Below are positions 9,463-19,333 of a stretch of DNA of 64,000 bases, piece after piece (position 1 is the stretch's first letter; every line of letters begins with the position of its first letter). The stretch is from an uncultured Burkholderiales bacterium (GTDB lineage: Bacteria > Pseudomonadota > Gammaproteobacteria > Burkholderiales > Burkholderiaceae_E): the NCBI GenBank assembly GCA_903903975.1, contig CAIVAS010000222.1, positions 48,479-112,478 of the forward strand, given 5' to 3'. Made by a program: the position numbers and the translations under genes. A model generated the notes under the pieces. It saw nothing but the letters and a program-made list of their open reading frames with translations, had not been told where the DNA came from and ran no database searches.

Positions 9463-9978
9463 TCAGATCGGGCGGTTTTCGTCGCGGTTGACGGCGCGAC
9501 GCTGCGGCAGAAGCAGCAGCACGTCTGCCAGCGGCCACAACAGCGTCGATGAGAGGCTCTGCAGGAAGTAGCCCAGTCCGGGGAAGGGGCCGCCGACCGA
9601 CATGCGCACCGCCACCACCACCAGCTGTGCGGCCAGGAACAGCGGCAGCACATGCAGCATCTGCCCGCCGAGCTTGAACCACGGCACCCGCCGGTGCATC
9701 GTGCTGGCGCCGTAGGACAGCAGGGTGTAGGCCAGTGCCCGCTCGCCCAGCAGCGCCGAGGCATGCACATCCATCATCAGGCCGACCAGAAAGGACACGC
9801 CAAAGCCCACCATGCGCGGCTGATGAATGTTCCAGAACACCAGGACGACAGCGAGAAAATCGGGGACGCCAAAGCTGCGCCCCCACGGCATGATGTCGAG
9901 CACCAGCGCCACCAGGATCGACAGGGCGATGAAGGCGCGGTTGGCGGGCAGCAGCAGGTATTCGGCGGGCATTGGCAT
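9463..9978 (-). CDS. mreD: rod shape-determining protein MreD
   Basis: MreD is a small integral membrane protein that helps link the MreB filament to the PBP2/RodA wall machinery. The 171-residue product is hydrophobic, with about five or six membrane segments; LLLPANRAFIALSILVALVLD at the start and the VGLMMDVHASALLGERALAY segment in the middle are typical of MreD. The gene lies between mreC and mrdA. The 42 bases separating it from mreC are partly made of a 9-base tandem repeat. Confidence 0.93.
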   Translation of the reverse strand: MPMPAEYLLLPANRAFIALSILVALVLDIMPWGRSFGVPDFLAVVLVFWNIHQPRMVGFGVSFLVGLMMDVHASALLGERALAYTLLSYGASTMHRRVPWFKLGGQMLHVLPLFLAAQLVVVAVRMSVGGPFPGLGYFLQSLSSTLLWPLADVLLLLPQRRAVNRDENRPI

Positions 9979-9997
9979 CGAATCGGGCTCGGTTCGC

Positions 9998-10031
9998 GTC
10001 AGTTGCGTCAGTTGCGTCAGTCAGTTGCGTC
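9998..10031. repeat. 9-base tandem repeat across the mreC stop codon
   Basis: GTCAGTTGC is repeated head to tail at 9998 and 10007, followed by a shortened GTCAG and another TCAGTTGC copy ending in GTC. On the minus strand this reads as repeated CGCAACTGA units. The first contains the final Arg, Asn and TGA of mreC, and the later ones fill the mreC-mreD gap, each restoring a stop. It looks like slipped-strand duplication. Confidence 0.85.
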
Positions 10032-10932
10032 GGGTGGCGGCCGCGCGTTTGCTGCGCGGCGTCTCGACCGCCTCGACCGGTGGCGGCGGCGGTAATCCGG
10101 AACGGTCGACCAGCAGCACCAGCAGCAGGCGGCTGCTCTCGATGCTGGCAATCGGCTCGACCACCACGCGGGCAAAGTTGCCGCTGCCGGCGCGATCGAT
10201 CGTGACCACTCGGCCGACCGGCAGGCCCGGCGGGTAGAGGCTGTCGAGCCCTGAGGTCACGATGGTGTCGCCTTCGCGCAGATCGGCATTGACCAGCATA
10301 TAGCGCAATTCGAGGCGACCCGCCGTCGTACTGCCGGTGGCGATCGCCCGCTGGCCGCTGCGCTGGACCTGAACCGGAATGGTCAGGTTGCGATCGGTCA
10401 CCATCGTGAGTTCGGCGGTCAGCGGAAACACCCGAGTGATCTGGCCGACGACACCGGTGGCGTCGACCACCGGCTGCCCGGCCGTGATGCCCTGCTGCAG
10501 ACCTTTGTCGAGCACCAGTTTTCGACTGAAGGGATCACGGGTGTCGTAGAGCACCTCGGCCACCACGCTCTTGACTGCGGTGCGCTCCCGCGTTTGCAGG
10601 ACTTCTCTGAGCTGGTGATTTTCCTGGGCGAGCTGCTCGACCTGAAGCAGTTGCCGGGCGTTGGCCGCCTCGATGCGCCGCAGTTCGCTGTTTTCGGTGC
10701 GCAGTCTGGCGACTTCGCCGACATAGTCGAAGGTCATCGAGAGGGTATCGCGCGGCACCAGCAGTCCTCGCTGCAGCGGATAGAGCACGGTGCCCACGCC
10801 CTGACGCATGGCACCGAGCAGACCGGTGCGGGCGTCGATCATCAGCAGTGCCAGGCCCAGGAGCGTGAAAAACGCGAGCCGTGCGTTGGCAGACGGCCCC
10901 TGCTTGAAGAACGGCGGCGGGCTTCGATCCAT
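10021..10932 (-). CDS. mreC: rod shape-determining protein MreC
   Basis: MreC is a bitopic periplasmic scaffold that activates PBP2. The 303-residue protein has one N-terminal membrane helix (LAFFTLLGLALLMID, about residues 18-33), a coiled-coil stretch (about 68-110, rich in Glu, Leu, Arg and Gln) and the MreC beta-barrel domains, with conserved VVDATGVVGQITRVFP and YPPGLPVGRVV. The tail is rich in Pro, Arg and Ala. It directly follows mreB on the minus strand, 15 bases away. Confidence 0.95.
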   Translation of the reverse strand: MDRSPPPFFKQGPSANARLAFFTLLGLALLMIDARTGLLGAMRQGVGTVLYPLQRGLLVPRDTLSMTFDYVGEVARLRTENSELRRIEAANARQLLQVEQLAQENHQLREVLQTRERTAVKSVVAEVLYDTRDPFSRKLVLDKGLQQGITAGQPVVDATGVVGQITRVFPLTAELTMVTDRNLTIPVQVQRSGQRAIATGSTTAGRLELRYMLVNADLREGDTIVTSGLDSLYPPGLPVGRVVTIDRAGSGNFARVVVEPIASIESSRLLLVLLVDRSGLPPPPPVEAVETPRSKRAAATRRN

Positions 10933-10947
10933 TGCCCGGCTCTCAGC

Positions 10948-12108
<1,161 letters not shown>

Positions 12109-12109
12109 T

Positions 12110-12142
12110 TATAATCCCTTCAGATCACGCGATAAACAGGAG
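12110..12142 (+). promoter_or_regulatory. gatC promoter -10 box and Shine-Dalgarno site
   Basis: A perfect TATAAT lies at 12110-12115, without a good -35 at the right distance. An AGGAG ribosome site sits at 12138-12142, seven bases before CTG 12150. The predicted transcript start near 12122 gives a short leader, which excludes the TTG at 12072 as the gatC start. Confidence 0.6.
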
Positions 12143-12149
12143 TTCCGCG

Positions 12150-12437
12150 CTGTCCCTCACCGCTACCGAAGTCGCCCGAATCGCCGAGCTTGCCCGCCTC
12201 GAACTGTCTCCCGATGAGGCCTCGCTGATGCTGGCGCAGCTCAACAGCGTGCTGGGGCTGATCGAATCGCTGCAGGCGGTCGACACCACCGGCGTCGAGC
12301 CGATGACGCATGCGGGCGAGCCTTCACTGCGTTTGCGCCCCGACCAGGTCACCGAACCCGACCGCCGTGCCGACTACCAGCAGGGTGCCCCGGCGACCGA
12401 TCACGGACTGTATCTCGTGCCCAAGGTGATCGAATGA
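12150..12437 (+). CDS. gatC: Asp/Glu-tRNA(Asn/Gln) amidotransferase subunit C, probable CTG start
   Basis: GatC is the small subunit that holds GatA and GatB together in the enzyme that turns Glu-tRNA(Gln) or Asp-tRNA(Asn) into the amidated form. From codon 12150 the protein reads (M)[19 protein letters not shown] and runs 95 residues, exactly the family N-terminus and length. That codon is CTG. No ATG or GTG lies in frame nearby; the only other start is TTG 12072, upstream of the -10 box. The AGGAG at 12138-12142 has ideal spacing for CTG. It overlaps gatA by four bases (ATGA). Confidence 0.92.
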   Translation: MSLTATEVARIAELARLELSPDEASLMLAQLNSVLGLIESLQAVDTTGVEPMTHAGEPSLRLRPDQVTEPDRRADYQQGAPATDHGLYLVPKVIE

Positions 12438-13948
12438 CGTCGTCGCTGACACCCGACTGGCACACCCTGCCGATGTCGGCGCTTCGCAAGGCGCTCGACG
12501 CTGCAGAGGTCAGCGCCGAGGCGCTCGCAGCGCATTTTCTGCAACGCATCGAGGCCAGCTCCCTCAACGCCTTCATCGATGTCCGACCCGAGGCAACGCT
12601 TGCGCAGGCCCGCCTGGCCGATCAGCGGCTGGCCGCCGGCGAACGCGGGCCGCTGCTGGGCATGCCGATCGCGCACAAGGACATCTTCGTGACGCGCCAG
12701 TGGCGATCGACCGCCGGCTCGAAAATGCTGGCCGACTATGTCAGCCCCTTTGACGCCACCGTGGTCGAAAAACTGGCCGCAGCCGGGGCGGTCTGCCTGG
12801 GCAAGACCAACTGCGACGAGTTCGCCATGGGCTCGGCCAACGAAAACTCGTTTTTCGGTGCCGTCCGCAATCCCTGGGATACCGCTGCCGTGCCGGGTGG
12901 CTCGTCCGGCGGCTCGGCCGCTGCGGTCGCGGCAGGGCTGGCGCCGTTGGCCACCGGCACCGATACCGGCGGGTCGGTGCGTCAGCCCGCAGCGATGTGC
13001 GGCATCACCGGCATCAAGCCAACCTACGGACGGGTGTCGCGTTTCGGCATGATCGCCTTTGCCTCGAGCCTTGATCAGGGCGGCGCAATGGCCGCATCGG
13101 CGGCCGACTGTGGAGCGCTTCTTAGTGCCATGTCCGGATTTGATCCGCGTGATGCCACCAGCCTTGAGCGGGAGGCCGAGGATTTTGTTGCCGGCATGCT
13201 GGCGCCGGTGCTGCCGGCCGCGCGTGCTGCCAGCATCACCGAGTCCCGGCCGCTGGCAGGCCTTCGCATCGGACTGCCGCGTGAATATTTCGCGCAGGGC
13301 TTGTCGGCTGATGTCGAGCAGGCGGTTCGCATTGCGCTCGATGGGCTGGTTGCGCTGGGCGCCGAGCTGCACGACATCTCCTTGCCGCGTACCCAGCTCA
13401 CCATCCCGGCCTATTACGTGATCGCCCCCGCTGAGGCCTCGAGCAATCTGTCCCGATTCGACGGCGTGCGCTACGGCCATCGCGCCGAGCACTACACCGA
13501 TCTGCGCGATCTGTACCGTAAAAGCCGGGCCGAGGGTTTCGGTGCCGAGGTCCGCCGGCGGATCATGGTCGGCACCTATGTCCTCTCGCACGGCTATTAC
13601 GACGCCTATTACCTGCAGGCCCAGAAGCTGCGCCGCCTGATCGCCGAGGATTTCGACGCTGCCTTCGCACTGGTCGACCTGATTGCCGGGCCGGTCTCGC
13701 CCACGGTCGCCTGGAATCTCGGCGAAAAGGGCGACGACCCGGTCAGCAGTTATCTTGCCGACATCTATACCCTGGGCGCCTCACTCGCCGGACTGCCCGG
13801 GCTGTCGATGCCGGTCGGCTTCGGTGCGGGCGGCCGTCCGGTCGGGCTTCAGCTCATCGGTCCGCGTCTTGCCGAGTCGCAACTGCTGGGTGTGGCCCAT
13901 CGATTCCAGCTCTCAAGCGACTGGCACCTGCGCCGGCCGCCTGCCTGA
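12434..13948 (+). CDS. gatA: Asp/Glu-tRNA(Asn/Gln) amidotransferase subunit A
   Basis: GatA is the glutaminase/amidase subunit that supplies ammonia to GatB. The 504-residue protein has the amidase signature: the catalytic Lys in IAHKDIF (about residue 79), the Gly/Ser-rich [14 protein letters not shown] near 155-168 with the cis-Ser, and the nucleophile Ser in [11 protein letters not shown] near 178. Length and motifs match the family. It begins inside the gatC stop and is followed after three bases by a lipoprotein gene that separates it from gatB. Confidence 0.97.
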   Translation: MTSSLTPDWHTLPMSALRKALDAAEVSAEALAAHFLQRIEASSLNAFIDVRPEATLAQARLADQRLAAGERGPLLGMPIAHKDIFVTRQWRSTAGSKMLADYVSPFDATVVEKLAAAGAVCLGKTNCDEFAMGSANENSFFGAVRNPWDTAAVPGGSSGGSAAAVAAGLAPLATGTDTGGSVRQPAAMCGITGIKPTYGRVSRFGMIAFASSLDQGGAMAASAADCGALLSAMSGFDPRDATSLEREAEDFVAGMLAPVLPAARAASITESRPLAGLRIGLPREYFAQGLSADVEQAVRIALDGLVALGAELHDISLPRTQLTIPAYYVIAPAEASSNLSRFDGVRYGHRAEHYTDLRDLYRKSRAEGFGAEVRRRIMVGTYVLSHGYYDAYYLQAQKLRRLIAEDFDAAFALVDLIAGPVSPTVAWNLGEKGDDPVSSYLADIYTLGASLAGLPGLSMPVGFGAGGRPVGLQLIGPRLAESQLLGVAHRFQLSSDWHLRRPPA

Positions 13949-13951
13949 GCC

Positions 13952-14395
13952 ATGCTCCGCCGCTTGCGCTCCTGGGCGCTGGTTTGCGTCGCCCTGCTGG
14001 TGGCGGCTTGTGCCGGCCTTGGTCCCTCGACACCGATCCCCGATCGTCCGATCGACCTGTCGGCCAGCTGCGCGCAGACCGAAGAAGATGGCTTTCGCGA
14101 AAATGCCCAGCTGACGGTGCGTGCGAACCGGGTCGAGGCGCTGTCCTGGCAGCTGTGGGTCGGCAAGCGTGGCAGCTGCAAGTTTTCACTGACTGACTTC
14201 CGACAGGTCGCCACCCGCCCCTCCATTGAACTGACCGAGCGCAGCGGCGGCTCGTGCAAGCTGCTGATCTGGCAGGCGCCCGCCCGGGTGACGCTGGCCC
14301 ATGCAGGATGCGAGAAATTCTGCAATGGCGGTATTTACGATGAGGCCTGGCCGGTGATGTTCGAGCCGTCCGGCGGCGGATGCGCCAAGCAATGA
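13952..14395 (+). CDS. cysteine-rich lipoprotein of unknown function between gatA and gatB
   Basis: The 147-residue product has a lipoprotein signal peptide: MLRRLRS, a hydrophobic stretch, then the lipobox VAAC with the lipidated Cys at about residue 20. The mature part has six further cysteines, enough for three disulfides, and no membrane helix, so it should be an exported lipid-anchored protein. I do not recognise the family. It sits three bases after gatA and ten before gatB on the same strand, so it must be transcribed with the tRNA amidotransferase although its product is extracytoplasmic. Confidence 0.8.
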   Translation: MLRRLRSWALVCVALLVAACAGLGPSTPIPDRPIDLSASCAQTEEDGFRENAQLTVRANRVEALSWQLWVGKRGSCKFSLTDFRQVATRPSIELTERSGGSCKLLIWQAPARVTLAHAGCEKFCNGGIYDEAWPVMFEPSGGGCAKQ

Positions 14396-14405
14396 CGAGG
14401 CAAGG

Positions 14406-15902
14406 ATGAAAGGCTGGGAAGTCGTAATCGGGCTCGAGACACATGTCCAGCTCGCGACACGTTCGAAGATTTTTTCGGGCGCGTCCACCGCGTTCGGTGC
14501 GCCGCCCAATACCCAGGCCTCGCCGGTTGATCTGGCGCTGCCGGGTGTGCTGCCGGTCATGAATGCCGCAGCGCTCGAGTGTGCGGTCAGACTCGGGCTG
14601 GCGGTGGGTGCCCATATCGCGCCGCGCTCGGTGTTTGCCAGAAAAAATTATTTCTATCCTGATTCTCCCAAGGGCTATCAGATCAGCCAGTACGAGATTC
14701 CGGTCGTGCAGGGCGGCTCGCTGCCGATCGTCTGGCAGGGCGATCAGGGTCCGCGCGAAAAAACCATCAACCTGACGCGAGCCCACCTCGAAGAGGACGC
14801 CGGCAAATCGCTGCATGAAGACGCGATGCGAACGCTTGGCGGCGCGGCGCTTGCCGGCATGTCGGGCATCGACCTCAATCGTGCCGGCACGCCGCTGCTC
14901 GAGATCGTCACCGAGCCCGAGATGCGCTCGTCAGCCGAAGCGGTGGCCTATGCCAAGGCCCTGCACGGTCTGGTGACCTGGCTGGGCATCTGCGACGGCA
15001 ACATGCAGGAAGGCTCGTTTCGGGTCGATGCCAATGTATCGGTGCGCCCGGTGGGCCAGGCCGAGTTCGGCACACGCTGCGAAATCAAGAACCTCAATTC
15101 CTTTCGCTTCATGGAGCGGGCGATCGAATTCGAGGTGCGTCGCCAGATCGAGCTGATCGAAGACGGCGGGCGGGTCATCCAGGAAACCCGGCTCTACGAT
15201 CCCGATCGCGACGAGACCCGCCCGATGCGCAGCAAGGAAGACGCGCACGACTATCGCTATTTCCCCGATCCCGACCTGCCGCCGCTGGTGGTCGATGCCG
15301 CACTGATCGAGCGGGTGCGGGCCTCGATGCCCGAGCTGCCTGGCGCCATGCGCGAGCGTCTCATCCGCGACCTCGGTCTGTCGCCCTATGACGCGGTCAC
15401 CCTCACCGCCACCCGCTCGATGGCGCGCTTTTTTGAGGACACGGTGGCGGCGCTCCCCGATCGGGCCAGTCAGGCCAAAACCGCCGCCAACTGGGTGATG
15501 GGCGATCTGGCCGCCCAGCTCAATCGCGAGTCACTGTCGATCGATGATTGCCCGGTCTCCCCAGCGCAGCTCGCCTTGCTGATCCGGCGGATTGCCGATG
15601 GCACGGTGTCGGGCAAGATGGCCCGTGAAGTGTTTCAGGCGATCTTCGATGAGCGACGCAGCGAGCCCGATGCCGCCGATCTGATCATCGAGGCACGCGG
15701 GCTCAAGCAGATCAGCGATACCGGCGAGCTCGACCGGATCGTCGACGAGGTGCTGGCCGCCAATGCCAAGTCGGTTGAAGAGTTTCGCGCTGGCAAGGAG
15801 AAGGCCTTCAATTCGCTGGTCGGTCAGGCGATGAAGGCCACGCGCGGCAAGGCCAACCCGCAGCAGGTCAACGACCTGCTGCGACGCAAACTCACCAGCT
15901 GA
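14406..15902 (+). CDS. gatB: Asp/Glu-tRNA(Asn/Gln) amidotransferase subunit B
   Basis: GatB binds the mischarged tRNA, phosphorylates the acyl group and amidates it. The 498-residue protein shows the hallmarks [13 protein letters not shown] at the start, [20 protein letters not shown] (about residues 79-98), [17 protein letters not shown] [17 protein letters not shown] and [15 protein letters not shown], with the YqeY-like C-terminal tRNA-binding domain ([20 protein letters not shown]). The three subunits imply that this organism makes Gln-tRNA and/or Asn-tRNA by the indirect route. Its stop lies five bases from the convergent pyrE stop. Confidence 0.98.
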   Translation: MKGWEVVIGLETHVQLATRSKIFSGASTAFGAPPNTQASPVDLALPGVLPVMNAAALECAVRLGLAVGAHIAPRSVFARKNYFYPDSPKGYQISQYEIPVVQGGSLPIVWQGDQGPREKTINLTRAHLEEDAGKSLHEDAMRTLGGAALAGMSGIDLNRAGTPLLEIVTEPEMRSSAEAVAYAKALHGLVTWLGICDGNMQEGSFRVDANVSVRPVGQAEFGTRCEIKNLNSFRFMERAIEFEVRRQIELIEDGGRVIQETRLYDPDRDETRPMRSKEDAHDYRYFPDPDLPPLVVDAALIERVRASMPELPGAMRERLIRDLGLSPYDAVTLTATRSMARFFEDTVAALPDRASQAKTAANWVMGDLAAQLNRESLSIDDCPVSPAQLALLIRRIADGTVSGKMAREVFQAIFDERRSEPDAADLIIEARGLKQISDTGELDRIVDEVLAANAKSVEEFRAGKEKAFNSLVGQAMKATRGKANPQQVNDLLRRKLTS

Positions 15903-15907
15903 CAGGC

Positions 15908-16576
15908 TTAGCGGCTGACGCCGTATCGGCGGCGGTACTCGGTGATCGCGGGCAGATGCTCGCCGAGTTGCGCATCGTTCTGCAAAAAGCCGAAGAGGTC
16001 GTCGAGCGAGGCGATCGACAGCACCGGAATGCCGTAGAGCGCCGCCACTTCCTGAGTTGCCGATGTCGGGCCGGGTGCCTCGGCCGTGCCGCCGCGCTCC
16101 TGGCGATCGAGCGCGATCAGGACTGCCGAGGGCGTGGCGCCCTGAGCCCGGATCAGTTCGACCGACTCGCGCACCGAGGTGCCCGCCGAGATGACGTCGT
16201 CGATGATGACCACCCGACCGCGAAGCGGCGCACCGACCACCGAGCCGCCTTCGCCGTGATCCTTGGCTTCCTTGCGATTGAAGGCAAAGGGCAGATTGCG
16301 ACCGGCCTGCGCCAGCGCCACCGCGGTGGCGCTCGCCAGCGTGATGCCCTTGTAGGCCGGTCCGAACAGCATGTCGAAGGCGGCTTCGCCGGAGCGCTCG
16401 GCCTGCAGCAGGCGCTGCGCGTAAAAGCCCGCCAGACGTCCAAGGCGCGTGCCGTCATCGAAGAGGCCGGCATTGAAGAAATAGGGCGAATCGCGGCCGG
16501 CTTTGGTCCGGAAGCTGCCGAATTTCAGCACCCCGGCGTCGAGGGCGAAACGGATAAACTCGGTTCGTTCATTCAT
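15908..16576 (-). CDS. pyrE: orotate phosphoribosyltransferase
   Basis: PyrE joins orotate to PRPP to give OMP in pyrimidine synthesis. The 222-residue protein has the type I PRTase motif [17 protein letters not shown] (about residues 120-136), [12 protein letters not shown], the catalytic loop Lys in [13 protein letters not shown], and the N-terminal SPYFFNAG typical of bacterial PyrE. Its start codon lies only 18 bases from the divergent exonuclease gene start and has no visible Shine-Dalgarno site; a TATAGT eight bases before the ATG suggests a leaderless or nearly leaderless message. Confidence 0.97.
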   Translation of the reverse strand: MNERTEFIRFALDAGVLKFGSFRTKAGRDSPYFFNAGLFDDGTRLGRLAGFYAQRLLQAERSGEAAFDMLFGPAYKGITLASATAVALAQAGRNLPFAFNRKEAKDHGEGGSVVGAPLRGRVVIIDDVISAGTSVRESVELIRAQGATPSAVLIALDRQERGGTAEAPGPTSATQEVAALYGIPVLSIASLDDLFGFLQNDAQLGEHLPAITEYRRRYGVSR

Positions 16577-16594
16577 GGCTGGCGACTATACAAG

Positions 16595-17371
16595 ATGCTG
16601 CGAATTGTCTCTCTCAACCTCAATGGCATCCGCTCGGCGCAAAAAAAGGGCCTCGAGTCCTGGCTTCAGTCGCATGCGCCCGATGTGCTGTGCGTGCAGG
16701 AACTCAAGGCCCAGCAGGCCGATCTCGATGAATCGCTCAGCACGCTCGCGGGCGCTGCAGGCCACTTCCATTTCGCCGAAAAGAAGGGCTACAGCGGCGT
16801 CGGCCTCTATTCGCGCAACGTACCGCAAGCGGTTCGCAGCGGCTTTGGCTGCGATGAGTTCGATGCCGAAGGCCGTTATGTCGAGGCCGACTTCGGCAAG
16901 CTCACGGTCATCTCGGTGTATGTCCCCTCGGGCTCAAGCTCGCCCGAGCGACAGGAGGCCAAGTTTCGCTTCATCGAACGCTTTGATACGCATCTGCAGT
17001 CATTGAAGGCAAGCGGGCGCGAGATCGTATTGTGCGGCGACTGGAACATCGCCCATCAGGCAATCGATCTGAAGAACTGGAAGTCCAACCAGAAGAACTC
17101 GGGGTTTTTGCCCGAGGAACGGGCCTGGCTCACGCGCATTTTTGATGAACATGGATTCGTCGATGTGTTTCGCAAGCTCGATCAGCGACCCGAGCAATAC
17201 ACCTGGTGGAGCGCCAGAGGTCAGGCCTGGACCAATAATGTCGGATGGCGGCTCGACTACCAGATCGCTACACCGGGCATCGCGCACACCGCACGCGCGG
17301 TAGCGATCCACACCGCGTCGCGCTTCAGCGACCATGCGCCGCTGACGGTCGATTACGACTTCGAGATGTGA
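16595..17371 (+). CDS. exodeoxyribonuclease III (AP endonuclease family 1)
   Basis: This enzyme cuts DNA at abasic sites and degrades 3' ends in base excision repair. Starting at ATG 16595 it has 258 residues, with the family order VSLNLNGIRSA (metal ligand Asn), CVQELKAQ (catalytic Glu near residue 34), ISVYVPSGSS, LCGDWNIAH (DxN), and the final WRLDYQIATPG plus FSDHAPLTVDYD with the catalytic Asp-His pair. The same frame is open back to 15956 across pyrE, but that part is antisense to pyrE and not coding. A SMUG1 glycosylase, which creates abasic sites, is also encoded in this window. Confidence 0.95.
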   Translation: MLRIVSLNLNGIRSAQKKGLESWLQSHAPDVLCVQELKAQQADLDESLSTLAGAAGHFHFAEKKGYSGVGLYSRNVPQAVRSGFGCDEFDAEGRYVEADFGKLTVISVYVPSGSSSPERQEAKFRFIERFDTHLQSLKASGREIVLCGDWNIAHQAIDLKNWKSNQKNSGFLPEERAWLTRIFDEHGFVDVFRKLDQRPEQYTWWSARGQAWTNNVGWRLDYQIATPGIAHTARAVAIHTASRFSDHAPLTVDYDFEM

Positions 17372-17416
17372 GCTGACCGTTTCGAGGCTTTGAATCGGGC
17401 GCGTCTGGCGAGGCGT

Positions 17417-17920
17417 TCATTCTGAGCGGGTGGTCTGCCGCTGACGCCCCGCTTCGTTTGTCTCACGCTGATCCCATTTATAGGCAACCGCCTGGCCAGC
17501 GGTATTGAACCAAACCGTCAATTGCAGGTCTTCGGTGGTGATGCGTTCCCAAAGAGCCTTTGGGATCAAATAGATTTCTGCGAGGCCCAGCGTCATGAAA
17601 CTGTCGAAACCGGCCTGTCCGGCTCGCGCCTTCGAATCGAGTCTGCCTTTGAAAGCGAATACCGAACTTGAGACCGCCAGTCCCGTAGAACTCACTACAG
17701 AAACCTGACGGTCTTTTTCCCACAGACTCAGTGCTTGTGCCGGAGCTTCCAGCCTCGTCGATCTCAGCGGCAACCCAAGCCGCTTTGTGATGTCTGCCGC
17801 CGTCGTGCCGGCTTCAACGACCTTTGGTTCATCTGGCGTCGACTGGAGAATCAAGGCTGCGCACCCGGCAAAGCAGGTCGCGATGCAGACGACTGAAATC
17901 AGGGCAGCGGCTCTTCGCAT
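17417..17920 (-). CDS. lipoprotein, hypothetical
   Basis: A 167-residue product with a lipoprotein signal: MRR, a hydrophobic core (AAALISVVCIATC) and the lipobox FAGC. The frame is open upstream to 17983, but the ATG at 17920 places the signal peptide at the terminus. The mature part is beta-rich (LSLWEKDRQVSVVSSTGLAVSSSVFAF region) and resembles small outer-membrane-anchored proteins related to the SmpA/OmlA fold by pattern only (TAADITKRLGLPLRS). I do not assign a function. The stop lies 46 bases from the convergent exonuclease stop. Confidence 0.7.
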   Translation of the reverse strand: MRRAAALISVVCIATCFAGCAALILQSTPDEPKVVEAGTTAADITKRLGLPLRSTRLEAPAQALSLWEKDRQVSVVSSTGLAVSSSVFAFKGRLDSKARAGQAGFDSFMTLGLAEIYLIPKALWERITTEDLQLTVWFNTAGQAVAYKWDQRETNEAGRQRQTTRSE

Positions 17921-17991
17921 TGTCTTGGCGCCTGAGGTTTGAGTTGACTGGTGCCGGCGGCGGCGATCGGCCCCCCAATGCAATTAGGCAA

Positions 17992-18201
17992 CTACTTCTG
18001 GGCAAGAAAGTACCCGACGATGGCGTTGGCATGACCGTGACCCATCTTGTGTTCAGTCTTGAGGAGGCTCACTAGCTCCATATGCCTGAGCGGTCCCGCC
18101 TGTTTCACGGTGTCAAACCAGTGCGTGATTGGCTTGCCATATGTTTTCTCAATAGAGGGGAAGTACGAAGCGGGGCCTTTTGCCTTGGGTAAAGTCGCCA
18201 T
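17992..18201 (-). CDS. DUF4287-domain small protein
   Basis: A 69-residue soluble protein. The segment YFPSIEKTYGKPITHWFD, then LRHMELVSLLKTEHKMGHGHANAIVGYFLAQK, is the signature of the DUF4287 family, often found alone or fused to a DUF5655 transport-like domain. The invariant MGHGHAN motif is intact. Its function is not known. The gene is 71 bases upstream of the lipoprotein gene on the same strand and may be cotranscribed. Confidence 0.85.
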   Translation of the reverse strand: MATLPKAKGPASYFPSIEKTYGKPITHWFDTVKQAGPLRHMELVSLLKTEHKMGHGHANAIVGYFLAQK

Positions 18202-18349
18202 TGATGGGTCCTCTTGTGTTGCACGACTGCCAATGTACGTCGGCCTGAAAGACTTCGCAGGCTGTCGATCGGTTGTAGGCCGCGGGGGTCTCCAAAGTGG
18301 ATGTCAACAAACGGAATCAATCAACACAAACTGCTGACGGGTTGGCATG

Positions 18350-19264
18350 TCACTGACTCTTCTGCGAGGTATCGGAGGCGGTCGAATCGCCGGTTTTCGT
18401 CGCCTGCACCCGCTCGTAAAGCGGTATCACCTTGGGCAGCGCGCCACGCATACTGTCGATGCGGGTGGCATGTGACGGGTGAGTCGACAGGAACTGTGGC
18501 GGCTCGCCCTTCGAGGCTTCGGCCATCTTCTGCCACAGCGAGATGCCGGCACGCGGGTCGTAGCCTGCCCGCGCGGCGATGTCCATGCCGACCAGATCGG
18601 CATCCGACTCATCGCCCCGGCTGAAGCTCAGCAGGGTGAATTTCGAAGTCTGTGACGCCAGCAGGCCGCCGAGGTCGCCATAGCCCATAACTTGGGACAG
18701 CACCGATGCGCCGATCGTTGCCGCTTGCGCCACCTTCTGCTGACCGGCACGTTCGCGCCCGTGCTCGAGCAGCGCATGCGCCATCTCATGACCCATCACC
18801 ATCGCGATCTCGTCATCGGTGAGGTTCAGCTTCTCGATGATCCCGGTGTAAAAAACGATTTTTCCACCCGGCATGACGAAGGCATTGACTTGCTTTGAGC
18901 CGATCAGGTTGACCTCCCAGCGCCAGTCGTCAGCGCGATTGCTGAAGCGATGGGTGTAGGGGATCAGCCGACTGGCGATCGCCTGCAAACGCTGGAGCTG
19001 GGGGTAGTCGGTGGGTGCCAGTGCCTTTTGCGACGCCGCCGAGTCGAGCAGTTTTGCGTATTGCGCAGTCGCCTCGCGCTCGAGCTTTTCGGACGACGCC
19101 AGCGATGCGACGCGGCTCTTTTTAGGCACCGGGATGCCCTCGGCGTCAGCCGCAGCCGATCGCGTTGACGATTTGGCGGCCGGTGCGTCGAACGGCTGCT
19201 GTTGCGCGGTCGCCGAAGTGGCGACGGCAATGAGCGCCGCCAGGACGAAACAGATTGATCTCAT
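18350..19264 (-). CDS. M48-family periplasmic zinc metalloprotease
   Basis: A 304-residue protease related to LoiP/YcaL/BepA, which degrade or assist misfolded outer-membrane proteins. It has an N-terminal signal peptide (MRSICFVLAALIAVATSATAQQ), the zinc motif HEMAHALLEHGRE at about residues 160-172 (HExxH), the third ligand Glu in GDESDADLVGMDIAARAGYDPRAG, and the preceding NAFVMPGGKIVFYTG segment characteristic of the family. There is no TPR domain. It is divergent from ampG, 69 bases away. Confidence 0.92.
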   Translation of the reverse strand: MRSICFVLAALIAVATSATAQQQPFDAPAAKSSTRSAAADAEGIPVPKKSRVASLASSEKLEREATAQYAKLLDSAASQKALAPTDYPQLQRLQAIASRLIPYTHRFSNRADDWRWEVNLIGSKQVNAFVMPGGKIVFYTGIIEKLNLTDDEIAMVMGHEMAHALLEHGRERAGQQKVAQAATIGASVLSQVMGYGDLGGLLASQTSKFTLLSFSRGDESDADLVGMDIAARAGYDPRAGISLWQKMAEASKGEPPQFLSTHPSHATRIDSMRGALPKVIPLYERVQATKTGDSTASDTSQKSQ

Positions 19265-19333
19265 GGATGCCCCCGGGTGAAGTGGGTCTGAGGCCTGCTA
19301 GGCTCGCTACTTTATCGCCTTTCGCTGCCCGTC

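Noticed and set aside
12401..13591. 396-residue open frame on the minus strand
   Set aside because: Antisense to gatA, whose motifs are complete.
15956..16594. N-terminal extension of the exonuclease III frame
   Set aside because: The extension is antisense to pyrE; homology and length support ATG 16595.
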